64,000 bases of DNA from Cafeteria roenbergensis (Eukaryota; Sar; Bigyra; Bicosoecida; Cafeteriaceae), in the NCBI GenBank assembly GCA_008330645.1, contig VLTN01000056.1:175072-239071 (forward strand), given 5' to 3'. The position numbers were made by a program, and so were the translations under genes. The notes beneath the pieces were generated by a model that searched no databases, was not told where the DNA came from, and saw only the letters and a list, made by a program, of their open reading frames with translations. Below are positions 23,303-33,800 of the stretch, piece by piece. The first letter of the stretch is position 1. Each line of letters opens with the position of its first letter.

Positions 23303-23845
23303 ATGATCCGAGCTGGGCGGCTGGCTTTGGGACTGTCACGGGCTAGCGGCAACGCTGGCGCGTTTGCAAGCGCGTTCCACTCGAGCGCCCTCCCGCGAGG
23401 CAGCTGGGCGGGTTCCGATTCGCCCCCGTTCTTCGTCGAGGCGGACCTCCGAGAGCAGTTCACGAAGGGAGGCGGAAAGGGGGGCCAAGGCGTGAACAAG
23501 AGCTCCAACGCCGTGCTGCTGCAGCACGTTCCCACGGGCACCGCCGTCAAAGTCCACACCCACCGCGCGCTGGTGGACAACCGCAAGGAGGCGCGAGCCC
23601 TCTTGCGCCAAAAGCTGGACCTGAAGCTCCACGGAGCCGACAGCAAGGCCGGTCAGCAGCAGTCGAAGCTGCAGCGAGCCAAGCAGACGGCTGCTCGGCG
23701 GGCCCGCGAAAAGTACGGCGCGACCGAGGGCAAGGCCGCCGCCTCTGCGCAGGCAGACTCGACTGCGCAGCCACCAAAGGCGCCCGCGGGTCGGCGGAAC
23801 AGCGCCGCTCGGGTGCGGGAGCAGCTCGCCCACCTTCGCGACTGA
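23303..23845 (+). CDS. MTRFR: mitochondrial release-factor-like ribosome rescue protein (MTRFR/C12orf65)
   Basis: Single exon, 180 residues. The N-terminal 30 residues are a typical mitochondrial presequence (basic, Ser/Ala-rich). The catalytic GGQ motif is at 60-62 inside KGGGKGGQGVNKSSNAV, followed by the conserved VKVHTHRALVDNRKEAR stretch and a basic, Ala/Lys-rich tail. Length and the absence of codon-recognition domains place it with MTRFR/C12orf65, which releases peptidyl-tRNA from stalled mitochondrial large subunits, rather than with full release factors. Its stop lies three bases before the ATG of the next gene, which is very tight for a eukaryote. Confidence 0.93.
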   Translation: MIRAGRLALGLSRASGNAGAFASAFHSSALPRGSWAGSDSPPFFVEADLREQFTKGGGKGGQGVNKSSNAVLLQHVPTGTAVKVHTHRALVDNRKEARALLRQKLDLKLHGADSKAGQQQSKLQRAKQTAARRAREKYGATEGKAAASAQADSTAQPPKAPAGRRNSAARVREQLAHLRD

Positions 23846-23848
23846 CTG

Positions 23849-26149
23849 ATGCTGGCGCTGCGGCGGCGCGGCAGCGCAGTGCGTGCCTGCTCCGTGCGCG
23901 TCCAACGGGGGTCGTGCGCTGGCCTCGCCAGCGGCTCGGGGAGCCTTGGCGCGCTGCTGCGGCCTGACCGCCTCCACAGACCATGCATCGCGCTACAGTC
24001 GGAAGCGGCACCTGCGGCCGCGGAGGCAGCAACAACGCTGGCGCGCAGCACGTCGGCGCCGCGCCCGCTGGCCCAGAAGGCAGCGGCAAGGGGCCTCGCT
24101 ACTGCGCCCCACGCCGCTGTGCCCGTGGCTGTGGTCATGTGTCTGAAGTGGCCCGAGGCCAACGGCTCTGCCGCAGGCGTGCGCACGGTGTCGGTGGTGC
24201 GCACTCTGCAGCGCGGCGGCTTCGACGTCGTCGTCACGGCGGCAGCGTCGACCGGCTCGCCGGACGCCGCCCCGAGCCAGGTGGCTGCCCGGGCCGCGGT
24301 CCAATCGCTGTGCAGGCTGGGGCGGGGCGGCCGCCGCGTCTCGGCGGAAAGCGTCTCCCCGAACGATGCGGCGGCCCTGAGCGGGCTCCTCGACCGCGCC
24401 CGCCCTTCGCTGGTGGTATTCGACCGCCTCTCCTGCGAGGAGATGTTCTCCCACGGCGTCAGGCGCTGGGCAGAGACTCGCGAGCGCTCCGTCTGCCCTG
24501 CCGGTGAGAGCAGCGGCGCGCGGCACAGAGCTGAATCGGCAAGAGGCGGCCATGGCGGTCAGCGCGGGGGCGAGGGCTGGTGCGGCGCCGGGCCGGTGAC
24601 CGTGCTGGATACGCAAGACCTCCACTCTCTGCGGCAGTGCAGACAGGAGCTGGTGGCGCAGGCGACGGCAGAGCGGTCCGCAGCGAAGGGCCGCGGCCAC
24701 GGCGCGCCAGCCGGCAAGGACGGCGCTGCGGTCGATGCCGCCATGGGCGCGGTGCCCGACGCGTCGAGGGGGCTGGTGCAGCGGGAGGTGGCGGCGGCGC
24801 TGCGGTCGGACGCGGTGTGGGTGGTCTCGGACACGGAGAGGGCCTGGCTCAGGCTGCTGCTGGGCGACGCCGCCCCGGCGCCGGAGGCACCTGCGCACGC
24901 AGACCGGGGTTCAGGCGGGCCCTGCGCGGAGTCAGCGGGCCGAGCCCGGGACTCCGCCTGCCGCAGCGCCGGCATGGCCTCGGCGCCCACGCCGCTCTCT
25001 GGCCGCCCGCAGCAGCCGCGGCGCGGCCCGCTGGTCAGCGTCGTCGGCTTCAGCTCCGATGCCGACGCGGCAGAGCCCCAGCCCGAGCCGCTGGCGTGGT
25101 CGCAGCGAGACGGCGATGCGGCGATGATCGGCACGTTCCTCCACGCGCCCAACGTGGACGCTGTTCGGTGGGCCGCCCTGGAAGTGTGGCCGGCAGTGCT
25201 GCGGGCGGTGATGAGCCAGGGGCCTGGCGAGGCGGGGCGCGCGCCGGCCGGGCGCCGCCATGGCCACCCTCTCCAAGCAGCTCCTCCGGGCCGGGGGTCG
25301 GCGAGCGGCGGGCCGGGGGCGCTGGTGCTGCCGCGGCTCCACGTGTACGGGTCGCACCTCTCAGAAGGCTTGCGGGCGGAGCTGGCTGCAGCGGGGCGCC
25401 GGCATGTCGCGGAGGCCCTGGGCGCTGAGCGGCGCAGCGTGGAGGGCGGCGAGGTGGTGGTGCACGGTTTCGCCGCGTCCACGAGCGTGCTGGCGCGACA
25501 CAGCCTGTTGCTGGCTCCCCTGCGTTTCGGCGCAGGGGTTAAGGGGAAGGTGCTGGACGCCTGGGGATTCGGCACCCCCGTCGTCACAACGCCGGTCGGG
25601 GCCGAGGGCATCGCAGCGGTGACACCATGCCCCGGCGACGGCAGCGGCGACGCCGACGGCAACGACGACGGCGGCGGGTGGGGCGGGCTTTGGGACGGGC
25701 TGGCGGACCAACAGCGAGATTTGCTCGGCCTGCAGGACGCCGCCGTGCCCCGGGCCATCGCCGCGGCCGAGGCCACGCTTCGGCCGTTCGGCGGGTCGTG
25801 GCTGGGCGGCGGGCCCGACGATACGGGCGCGGCGCTGTGGGGCGGCGCGTGGTGGCCCAGCGACACGGAGTCGCTCGCCAGGGCTGCGGCTCGACTGCTG
25901 CGCGACGAGCGAGCGTGGACCGCGTGCTCGCGGGCCGCGGTGGCCTGCCACGCCCGTGCCACGGACCCGGCGCGCTTTGATGACGGGATTGCGCCCGCTG
26001 CAGCGCTGGCGAGGGACCCCGCCGCCCTCCTGCGGCAGCGCGCTTCAAACACCATGCAAGCTGTGCTGTGGCAGACGCAACATCGCGCGACGCAGTTCAT
26101 GGCCAAGTTTATCGAGGCCAAGGAACGGGCGCGAGATGCAGCGCGCTGA
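23849..26149 (+). CDS. GT-B glycosyltransferase (group 1 family) with organelle-type N-terminus
   Basis: Single exon, 766 residues. Residues 1-90 are basic and Ala/Ser-rich, like an organelle presequence. A Rossmann-like donor half begins VPVAVVMCLKWPEANGSAAG, with a loop followed by a helix, and continues through VFDRLSCEEMF and LDTQDLHSLR. The C-terminal half carries the group 1 transferase core: VVVHGFA, LLLAPLRFGAGVKGKVLDAW and TPVVTTPVGAEGI, which bind the nucleotide-sugar. Substrate is unknown. Only three bases separate the ATG from the MTRFR stop, so the true start may be downstream or the two messages may overlap. Low-complexity Gly/Asp and Ala inserts lengthen it. Confidence 0.8.
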   Translation: MLALRRRGSAVRACSVRVQRGSCAGLASGSGSLGALLRPDRLHRPCIALQSEAAPAAAEAATTLARSTSAPRPLAQKAAARGLATAPHAAVPVAVVMCLKWPEANGSAAGVRTVSVVRTLQRGGFDVVVTAAASTGSPDAAPSQVAARAAVQSLCRLGRGGRRVSAESVSPNDAAALSGLLDRARPSLVVFDRLSCEEMFSHGVRRWAETRERSVCPAGESSGARHRAESARGGHGGQRGGEGWCGAGPVTVLDTQDLHSLRQCRQELVAQATAERSAAKGRGHGAPAGKDGAAVDAAMGAVPDASRGLVQREVAAALRSDAVWVVSDTERAWLRLLLGDAAPAPEAPAHADRGSGGPCAESAGRARDSACRSAGMASAPTPLSGRPQQPRRGPLVSVVGFSSDADAAEPQPEPLAWSQRDGDAAMIGTFLHAPNVDAVRWAALEVWPAVLRAVMSQGPGEAGRAPAGRRHGHPLQAAPPGRGSASGGPGALVLPRLHVYGSHLSEGLRAELAAAGRRHVAEALGAERRSVEGGEVVVHGFAASTSVLARHSLLLAPLRFGAGVKGKVLDAWGFGTPVVTTPVGAEGIAAVTPCPGDGSGDADGNDDGGGWGGLWDGLADQQRDLLGLQDAAVPRAIAAAEATLRPFGGSWLGGGPDDTGAALWGGAWWPSDTESLARAAARLLRDERAWTACSRAAVACHARATDPARFDDGIAPAAALARDPAALLRQRASNTMQAVLWQTQHRATQFMAKFIEAKERARDAAR

Positions 26150-26512
26150 CCCGCGGCTCGCCGTTGTGAAGGCGCGCCCGTGCTTGAGCGATCCGCGCCG
26201 CTTGGCGCGCCCCGTGTCGTGTGCGTTGAGGGGTGCTGTTGCGTCCTGGACGACGCTGCGACGGGCAAGGGGAAGCCCGCGTGTGTGGCTGCGGGCGACG
26301 GGTCGCTACCGCTTGCTGCAAGCGTCCCGCTGAGCCAGTTGGGCCTCTTCGCCACGGGCGCACAAAAACCAACCGGCAACGTCCCGTGCGCTCGCTGCGC
26401 CACGAAAACACACACACGGAGCGCGCGAGAGACAGAGACGGAGAAGGTGCCACGCTCGCGCGTGCGCGAGCTCGTTCAAGCGCGGCCCTTTGATGTTGGC
26501 GGATGCTGAGAG
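26150..26512. other. convergent intergenic region with GT/CA-rich tracts
   Basis: 363 bp between convergent stops. A GT-rich tract (26211-26230) follows the glycosyltransferase gene, and an ACACACAC tract (26401-26418) lies on the CorA side. No gene is seen. Confidence 0.5.
26401..26418 (-). terminator. GT-rich 3' element for the CorA gene
   Basis: On the minus strand this reads GTGTGTGTGTTTTCGTG about 95 nt after the CorA stop. It is the clearest copy of the GT-rich 3' element repeated across the window. Confidence 0.3.
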
Positions 26513-27114
26513 TCAGTCTGCTGACACGCGCAAGAATCGCTGAAGGAACAGCAGCACCACGACTGCCAGCACGGTGGCGCTGGCTGTGCTCACTGCCACG
26601 ATCAGCGTGAAGGGCCCGTCCGTCCCCGAGCTGGCTGTCTCGAGCCCGTTGGGCACGTTCATTCCCATGAACCCTCCGATTGCCGACAAGAGGGCCAGGC
26701 AGACGCCCACGACGGATATGGTCAGGTCCGTCCGCAGCAAGGCGTTGCGGCTGGCGGAGAGCAGGAGCGAGAGCTGGCGCTCGGACGTCTCAGCCTCGTT
26801 CTGCAGCTTCCTGGCGTCGCTCAGCGCGGCCTCCACCTCGCCGAGGTAGGACTCGAGCAGCAGCTCCACCGCGTCCCCGAAGAAGGCGGCCGCGGCGCTG
26901 TCGTCGTCCACGTCCTCATGCAGCATGAGCTCAGGCATGGGGTCGTCTTCTTCGTCGTCGCTGTCGTGGGGCCCAGCGCCGGCCAGGCGCCGCTCCGGCG
27001 TGCGGCGCAGCAGCGCGACGTCGCGGCGGCTGACGTCGGCACCGACGCCGCTTGCAGACGCTGCGTCCTCCTCCTCCCCCTGTTCCTCCCTCTGGTCCTC
27101 CCCCTGTTCTTGGC

Positions 27115-27151
<37 letters not shown>

Positions 27152-29079
27152 ATCGTCGCCCTCGTCCACTGCCTCCCGGACAGGCGCCGAGGCCGACCTG
27201 GCAGAGCTCCTCCCGCCCCCTTGCGACCGGTGCGACCTGCGGCCAAGCCCCGACCGAACGCTCTGTCTGTCCCTGCCGCTGGCCACGGCTGCCGCGCCCC
27301 CGGTGGGGCCTGCGGCAGGAACGCTCGCAGCCTCGGAGGACCGGCCGTCGTCGCTGGTGTCGTCGGCGTGTGACTCCCGGCGCATGCGCACCCAGGTGGA
27401 GCCGTCCGGGCCAACCCACGTGGCCTGGCCGGACCCCTTGCCGAAGGGGAGGGGAGACATGCGGGAGCTCGACACGCCCCGCTGGTGAGCGCCGCGGCGC
27501 CGCATCGCGTACCTCGCTTCCGCCAGCGCGCTCCGCTGCTCCATCGCGCGCCGCTCCACCTCCTTGCAGCGCGCCGTCTCCACGGCAGTGAGGTCCAGCC
27601 TGGCCATGGCGCTGGGAGACTCTAGCACGGACTCGAGGCAGTGGCTGAGGGCGCGGCCGCGCTCCTGGAGGCTGGCAAGCTCTCTGCGGATCGCGGACAT
27701 CCCCGCGATCATGCCGATCCCGCCTACCGGGGAGCGTCGCGTTGCCTCTGCCGCAAGCCGGCTGCCGATGCCGCCGGCGCCGGGGGCGGGCCTGCGCTGG
27801 CAGCAGCTGGTGCACCCGCAGCAGCCCTCGCCCCAGCCGCAGCAGAGCCAGGAGTTGCAGCGTGCGGCGGCCTGGACAGCGTCCTCCTCCCCGCCCCGTG
27901 CCATGGCGGCAGACGCCGAGTGGGCTCTGGGGGCGAGGTTGCCAAAGTCCCGCCTGAGGCGGGCTGTGACGGTGAGCAGCAGGGCCTCGAGCGCGTGCAG
28001 CTCCCAAGGCAAGGTCTCGGCCGGGCGCGTCGTCGGCGACCGCTGCAAGGCCGGAGCCGCAGCGCGAGGGGCAGGGGGGTCATGCGGCCTGGCGCCCGCG
28101 GCCGAGGACGCGGCCCCGGCCCGTTTGGCTGAGCGAGCTCCGGCCGCGCCCGGCGCCGGCTCGGTCGCCGCTAGCCCCGGCGGCACGGCTCCCGCTGCCG
28201 GCGAGCGGGGCGACGGCAACTCCGAGTGCTCCGCCGCCGTGGGGGTGTCCGAGCTGTTGCCGTATCTGGCGTCCTCAGCCGCCTCTGCGGCGGCAATGGC
28301 CGCAGCCTCTGCCGCTGCTTCAGCTGCCGCCGCCGCGGAGGCGGAGCAGAGAACTCGGTCGGCGAGAGTGCGCAGCTCCTCGTCCACGCCGTCGCTGGGG
28401 ATGAAGTAGCAGCGATCGCGGGTGACGATGGCGCGGGTCGGCGGCAGATTGACAATGATGCAGCCGCGGCGCGGCTCGATTGCGGGCTCTTGCGAGGACG
28501 CAAAGAGCGGGTCCACGAGCCGCAAGTCGCGCGGCTGCACAGTGGGCGCGTCAAGCATCGCCAGGCGGGAGCGTGCCAGCTTGGACCGGCCCGGGCGCAG
28601 GCCTGGAGAGGCCCAGCCCGCCGAGCTCTCCTGAGACCCGAGCCTCTGCAAAGGCTCCCCTTTCACGGGCCCTATCCCGCCGTCAGCGTGGCGGCGAGCC
28701 TCAACGAGCAAGTCAACACGCCTCATGCGCCGGTGGTACAGGTTTGGGTCGTCCTGCGAGCGCGAGGCCGAGGCGGGCGCACGAAGGGTTGCGCCTGGAC
28801 GCCACCAGCCGCGTGGCAGCGCGCCATCGCTGAGGCCCAGCGGGCGCAAGTCTCTCTCGGTGCAGCAGCAGGGCGCGCCCACGATGGCACGCGTTGCGAT
28901 GCCCGGCGCCCCAGTGACAGTGACCCACCCACCTTGCGCATTTCAATGACCAAAATCCGGTGCTGCTGCGTGAGCAAATCAGCAAGCAACGGTGCCGCCC
29001 GGTGAGTCACCTCCACGGGCTTGGCCCCCGCGCCCCGCAAGGGCTCCGCGTGGGTGCGCTCGCGCGCCCTCTGCTGCAT
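26513..29079 (-). CDS. CorA/MRS2-type magnesium channel with large cytosolic insertions
   Basis: Model of two exons, 28933-29079 and 26513-28753, joined in phase 0 (GTGGGT donor), 795 residues. The first exon is tentative; a start inside 28690-28882 is possible. The core is MRS2-like: VQPRDLRLVDPLF, then INVLP-like IIVNLPPTRAIV near the N-terminus, and at the C-terminus a membrane helix, the signature GMN at 746-748, a short loop and a second helix ending five to ten residues before the stop. The GMN loop is the selectivity filter of this Mg2+ channel family. Insertions include a poly-Ala run, a Cys cluster encoded at 27795-27868 and an Asp/Glu repeat encoded at 27116-27158. The membrane is unknown (mitochondrial inner, vacuolar or plasma). 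Confidence 0.85.
27116..27158 (-). repeat. hexanucleotide tract encoding Asp-Glu repeat
   Basis: CTCGTC units (GACGAG on the coding strand) encode alternating acidic residues in the CorA insertion. Confidence 0.8.
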
Positions 29080-29315
29080 GGTTGACTGCGGCAACGGCGG
29101 AGTGACGACTGGGTCGCTTGGCAGCGCGTTGGCGCAGCAACGCAATGTTTGTGGCGCGCCAAACAATTCGCGTAGGGCGCGTGACCTTGGCCGCAGAGCG
29201 GCGTCGCGCCGCGACCTCGCAGGCGTTCTGCACGAGGATGTCCCACACCGCGCCTCGTGCCCTTGGTTTCGCGCGCGCCCCCCAAGCGGGGCTCGAGCTC
29301 CGGCGCGTCTGGGCG
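29080..29315. other. tandem intergenic region GH5 to CorA
   Basis: 236 bp holding the GH5 3' end and the CorA promoter. The minus-strand frame of the first CorA exon stays open through it, so that exon could extend upstream. Confidence 0.4.
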
Positions 29316-30506
29316 CTAGGGCATCAGCGCCTGGACGTCGGCAAGAAAGACGGGGTTGGACGGCCCCGACCACGTGCTGTTCAGTACGCCGTAGGACTCG
29401 GTGGCGTTGAACGTGCGGCCTGGCGCGCGCGACTGCGTGCCGTCGAGGCTCCAGATGCCCCAGTCGAGCGACCGCTCAGCGATGTAGCGCCGCACGTACG
29501 CCCACCACTGCGCCTGCCACGAGCTGCTCACGTCGCGCAGGCAGCGCCCCGTCGGGTTGTTGCAGTTCCCAAACTCCCCTAGCCACACGGGGGCCGTTCC
29601 GTTCTCCACAAGGAAGCCCCACTTGTCGTCCAGTCCGCGCGCAAAGGCCTCGTACGAGGGCGTGTTCTCCCTGTTGTACCAGTACCCGTAGTCTTGCGCC
29701 TCGTACACTAGCCGGTTGGCGACCGGGAGCACCACGGGGTGGTCCTTGGCCCCGCGCAGGTCCCCCGCGTAGTTGATGCCCTCCACGAAGACGAGCAGGT
29801 TGCTGTTGGCCTCGAGCACCTTTGCGCCCGCAGCTGAAGCGGCGGGCATCCAGTCGGTGGACGCGTCTCCCGCGTTCCATGTCACCTGCAGGTGCCTTCC
29901 GTTCACCACTGTGTCCCGGGGCTCGTTCTTCAGGTCCAGCCCGACGACCCACGGGTTGGCTTTGAATCTCGACGCGAGCGCGACCAGCGCGGCCTCCCAC
30001 TGCGCCGCGGACACCCTGGCGCTGTACCACAGGCCCTGCCCGTCCGTCCCACTGCAGCACCAGTCGGCAGAGAGCGTGTGCAAGTCGAGCACCACGCGAA
30101 GCCGCGCAGCGCTCAGCGCGGCGACAGTAGCCTCCAGCGCCACCAGCCCCGACACGTTCTGGAGGCCGGGGTTCGCGGCAGTCGCGGGCCCCCACGTAGT
30201 GGTCGCGTTGAGGACCAGCTCCGCGCTCACGGGCAGCCTCACGCAGTTGAACCCGAACTGCGCGATTTGCCCGGCGATGGCCGCCGGCGACAAGAACTGA
30301 AGGCCCCCCGGCGCAAACCCAAGCTCCTCCAGGCCGTACCAGTTTGCGCAGGCCATGCGGAAGCGCGCGCCCGAGTCAGCCTCCACAATGAAGCGGCCGT
30401 TGGTCTCGAGGCGTTGGGCCATCGCGCCGATCAGGGCCTGTCCCAGCACCACAGACACGAGCAGGCGCGCCCTCGAGCAAGCTGCAACGCGTACAGTCGC
30501 CCGCAT
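29316..30506 (-). CDS. secreted GH5-family glycoside hydrolase (cellulase-like)
   Basis: Single exon, 396 residues from ATG 30506, chosen because it begins a signal peptide (MRATVRVAACSRARLL, then VSVVLGQALIGAMA). A TIM-barrel GH5 enzyme follows: ACANWYGLEELGF at strand 1, FNCVRLPVS at strand 2, VVLDLHTL at strand 3, acid/base E195 in DLKNEPR, WYN region near strand 6, nucleophile E311 in WLGEFGN, and W in WGIWSLDG at strand 8. Retaining endoglucanases and mannanases of GH5 share these residues; specificity cannot be read from sequence. Several Asn-x-Ser/Thr sites fit a secreted glycoprotein. It shares a divergent promoter with the M1 aminopeptidase. Confidence 0.92.
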   Translation of the reverse strand: MRATVRVAACSRARLLVSVVLGQALIGAMAQRLETNGRFIVEADSGARFRMACANWYGLEELGFAPGGLQFLSPAAIAGQIAQFGFNCVRLPVSAELVLNATTTWGPATAANPGLQNVSGLVALEATVAALSAARLRVVLDLHTLSADWCCSGTDGQGLWYSARVSAAQWEAALVALASRFKANPWVVGLDLKNEPRDTVVNGRHLQVTWNAGDASTDWMPAASAAGAKVLEANSNLLVFVEGINYAGDLRGAKDHPVVLPVANRLVYEAQDYGYWYNRENTPSYEAFARGLDDKWGFLVENGTAPVWLGEFGNCNNPTGRCLRDVSSSWQAQWWAYVRRYIAERSLDWGIWSLDGTQSRAPGRTFNATESYGVLNSTWSGPSNPVFLADVQALMP

Positions 30507-30820
30507 GGCGGGCCCGAACGGGTCGCCTGGCGCTTCCCCGGGTCCGCTCCGTGACGGCGCGGAGGCGCGGCGCGAGCACAGGGGCGCCTGCGACGGCAAC
30601 TGCAACGCAGCAGAGCCATTCGCGTTCTTGACTCGGGACTGCAAGATCGTCGGCCGACGGTCGCCCGCGCTTCCCGTCACACCTTGCCAAGCTCGTGCCG
30701 CAAGGCGGGCTTCACGCCAGGGACCGGGCCGCTTGCGCTTGGTTCGCATCGCCTGTTGGCCACTCGCTCAGCGCGTCTCTGCCTGTCGGCCTCGCTCAAC
30801 GCCCGAAATTGCCTGCCAAA
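30507..30820. promoter_or_regulatory. divergent promoter, GH5 / M1 aminopeptidase
   Basis: 314 bp between start codons of two predicted secretory digestive enzymes. The GH5 frame stays open to 30749, but the signal peptide argues for the later start. No motif recognised. Confidence 0.4.
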
Positions 30821-33800
30821 ATGGCCTCCGCTCCAACGACGTACGCCAAGATGGAGGAGGTGGGGACCGGCCCGCACGCGGGCACTGCTCCGACTAGCGC
30901 GCGGTGCGCGGCATGCAGCAGCTGCTCGGTGTGCCGCGCGAGCGTCGGCGCCGGAGTCATCGTCGCTGGCATCGTCGCTGCTGTTGTGGTCGTCACGCTG
31001 TTCTCCGGCTCCGGCGCCGCCGAGGGCGAGTGTGCATGGGACAACTACCGCCTCCCTGGGTGGATCACCCCGACTGGCTACTCAGTGCAGTGGACCCCGT
31101 CCATGAGCGCGGGTGGGCCGCTGACAGGGACGGTTGTGATGAACGCCAAGGTGGCAGCCGGCGGCCTCGGCTGCGTCATCATGCACTCCCAGGGCTTCGC
31201 CTTCGACGAGGTGGTTTACACCTGGACCCCTAAGGACAGCGATTCCGTCCAGTGAGGCGGGCCGGCCGTGTCCGCGCCCCGCGCACCAAACTGCTGGAAG
31301 CCCAACCTCAACTTGGCTTGCGATTGCAATGGTTGACCCACCAGGCGTCGCCGCGCTTGCCTTGCTGCCCCCACCCGTGCGCGCACTTCGAGTGAGCTTG
31401 TGGTTTGTCCGCTTCCCTGTGCCCCGTGCCTTGCCGCAGGACTGCGACGGTGAAAACGTCCGACGTCATCTTCCGCCCCGCGAACCAGCAAGTCGCGATT
31501 CCCCTCGGGCAGCGCCTGGCCCGTGGCGACTCTATTTCGATGACAATTCGCTTCAGGGGCAAGATGAGCTCGACCCTCAACGGCATGTACATCTCGCAGG
31601 GCGTCAACGAGGCCACTGGCCAGCCGACTGACCCAGTCGTGGTGACCCAGTTCGAGGCCACGTACGCGCGCAAGGCCTTCCCCTGCCTGGACGAGCCTGA
31701 GTTCAAGGCCACGTTTGACATTTCGCTCAAGGACATCCCTGCCGGGCTCACGGCCCTGAGCAACATGCCCATCAAGTCCCAGGTAGCCTCCGCGAACGGC
31801 GAGGTGGTGACGTTCAACTTCGAGCGCTCCGTGCCCATGTCCACATACCTTGTGGCCATCGTCGTGGGCCGCTTCACTGCGACGTGGGGCACCTATATCA
31901 GCCCCCTGGACGCCTCCAGGCGCGTCAATGTGTCTGTCTGGGCTCCGCCTGGCAACGAAAACCGCCTTAATTTTGCGCTCAACGCGGCCCGCAAGAGCCT
32001 CGCCGAGTACGAGTCCAGCTTTAACGTTGCCTTCCCCCTTCCCGAGATGAAGATGGCAGCCATCGAGTCCTTTGCTGCCGGCGCCATGGAGAACTGGGGC
32101 CTTGTCACGTACAGGTGAGCGCCTGGCGAGCCGCATCTCCGCGCCTTGGCGGTGCACACTGGAAACCCGCGCATCGTGCCAGGTGGTGCTCCAGCTGCCG
32201 TGGTTGGTCCTACGGCCCGCGTTGAGCAAGTGCAGAGCCTGCCCATGCCATGCCATGCCATGCCATGCGATACGCTCCCGCTGCGGGCGGCACCCGCGAG
32301 CCCGGCTCGCCTCGGCCCATCCGCCCCCGTGTTTCGCTGCCCCCCCTCCTGGATCCGGCTCCCCACTCCTCGCAGGCTGACCGCGCTGCTGGCCGACCCC
32401 GCCGAGGCCTCCCAGGCGTCGCTCGAGCGCGTCGCCGTGGTTGTTGCGCACGAGCTCGCTCACCAGTGGTTCGGCAACCTCGTGACCACCGCCTTTTGGA
32501 ACCAGCTCTTCCTCAACGAGGGCTTCGCCACGCTCTTCGAGTACCTTGGAACCAACGCGAGCAACCCAGAGTTTGACGTCTGGTCCGAGTTCCTCGACAA
32601 CGACGTGCACAAGGCCATGCGGATCGACGACCTGGCAGCGGTGAGCCCGCTCGTCAACCCCAACGTGGACTCCAGCGGCGCCGTGGAGAGCTCCTTCAAC
32701 GATGTCGCCTATGCCAAGGGCGGTTCCGTCCTCCGCATGCTCTGGAAGTTCATGGACTCCAGCCCGCTCACCCAGGGAGGCGGCGCCGACGATGACGCCG
32801 GCGGCGACGATGCTGGCGAGCCCGCGGGAAGCGCCTTCTTCGGCGGCCTCAACGCGTACCTGACCCGCTACCAGTACAGCGTCGCGACGGCCGACCAGCT
32901 CTTTTACGAGCTGGCAGACTTCTCCGGATGGGACGACCTCGCGCCCAACATGGCCACCTGGTCCAAGCAGCCCGGAGTGCCCCTCGTCATGTTTGCGTGG
33001 GAGAACGGGGACAACACCGACCCGTCAGTCACCAGCGGCAACCTCTGCATCTCCCAGCGCCGCCTCTGGCGCAGCCCCTACTCCCGCCAGCTTGCCGGCG
33101 ACGGCGAGTTCGGCAACGACCAGCTCTACTGGATCCCGCTGGACATCACCATGCGCCACCCCAAGGGCTCGGCGGCCCGAAAGGTCGCCACGCGCTTGGT
33201 CAACGGCGGCGGCTTCTCAAACGCCACCTACACCTGCTTCGCCCATGACACTCTCGTGCAAGGCTTCGTCAAGGCCAACGCCAACTCGTACGGCTACTAC
33301 CGCACCGCGTACCCCGCCAGCGTGTGGACCGACATCCGTGCTGCGGTCAACGCCTCTACCACGACCGACGGCGAACCCATCTTCGGAGCTCAGGACCGCG
33401 CGGGGCTCCTCGACGACATCCTCACCGTGGCCGAGACGCAGGCCGACGCGCCCGACCCCGACAGCTCCTCGCTCCGCGCCTCGGTGGAGCCTGCCACCTC
33501 GACGTCCTTCGCCACGGCGCTCGACTACATGAAGACCCTGCGCACCGAGCCGGAGTACACCGTCTGGCGCTCGGCCCTCACGCACATCTCGCGCATCAGC
33601 GCAAACATCTACCCGCAGGCCACGCCAGGCAGCAACGGCAACGCCCCCGACCCGTCCACGGTCCCCTGCGTGGGCGAGTTCAACGACTACGCCACCTACA
33701 TCATGACGCCCGTGGTGGCAGCCATCGGAAGCATGTGGGGCAACGCCTCCGTCAGCGTCAGCGCCAAGGACGTCGTGCTCCCAGCCGACGCCCCGCCCGA

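Noticed and set aside
30695-30820. Upstream extension of the M1 aminopeptidase start to 30695
   Set aside because: The first codons are not an ATG context with family similarity, and the ATG at 30821 gives a normal short cytosolic head before the anchor.
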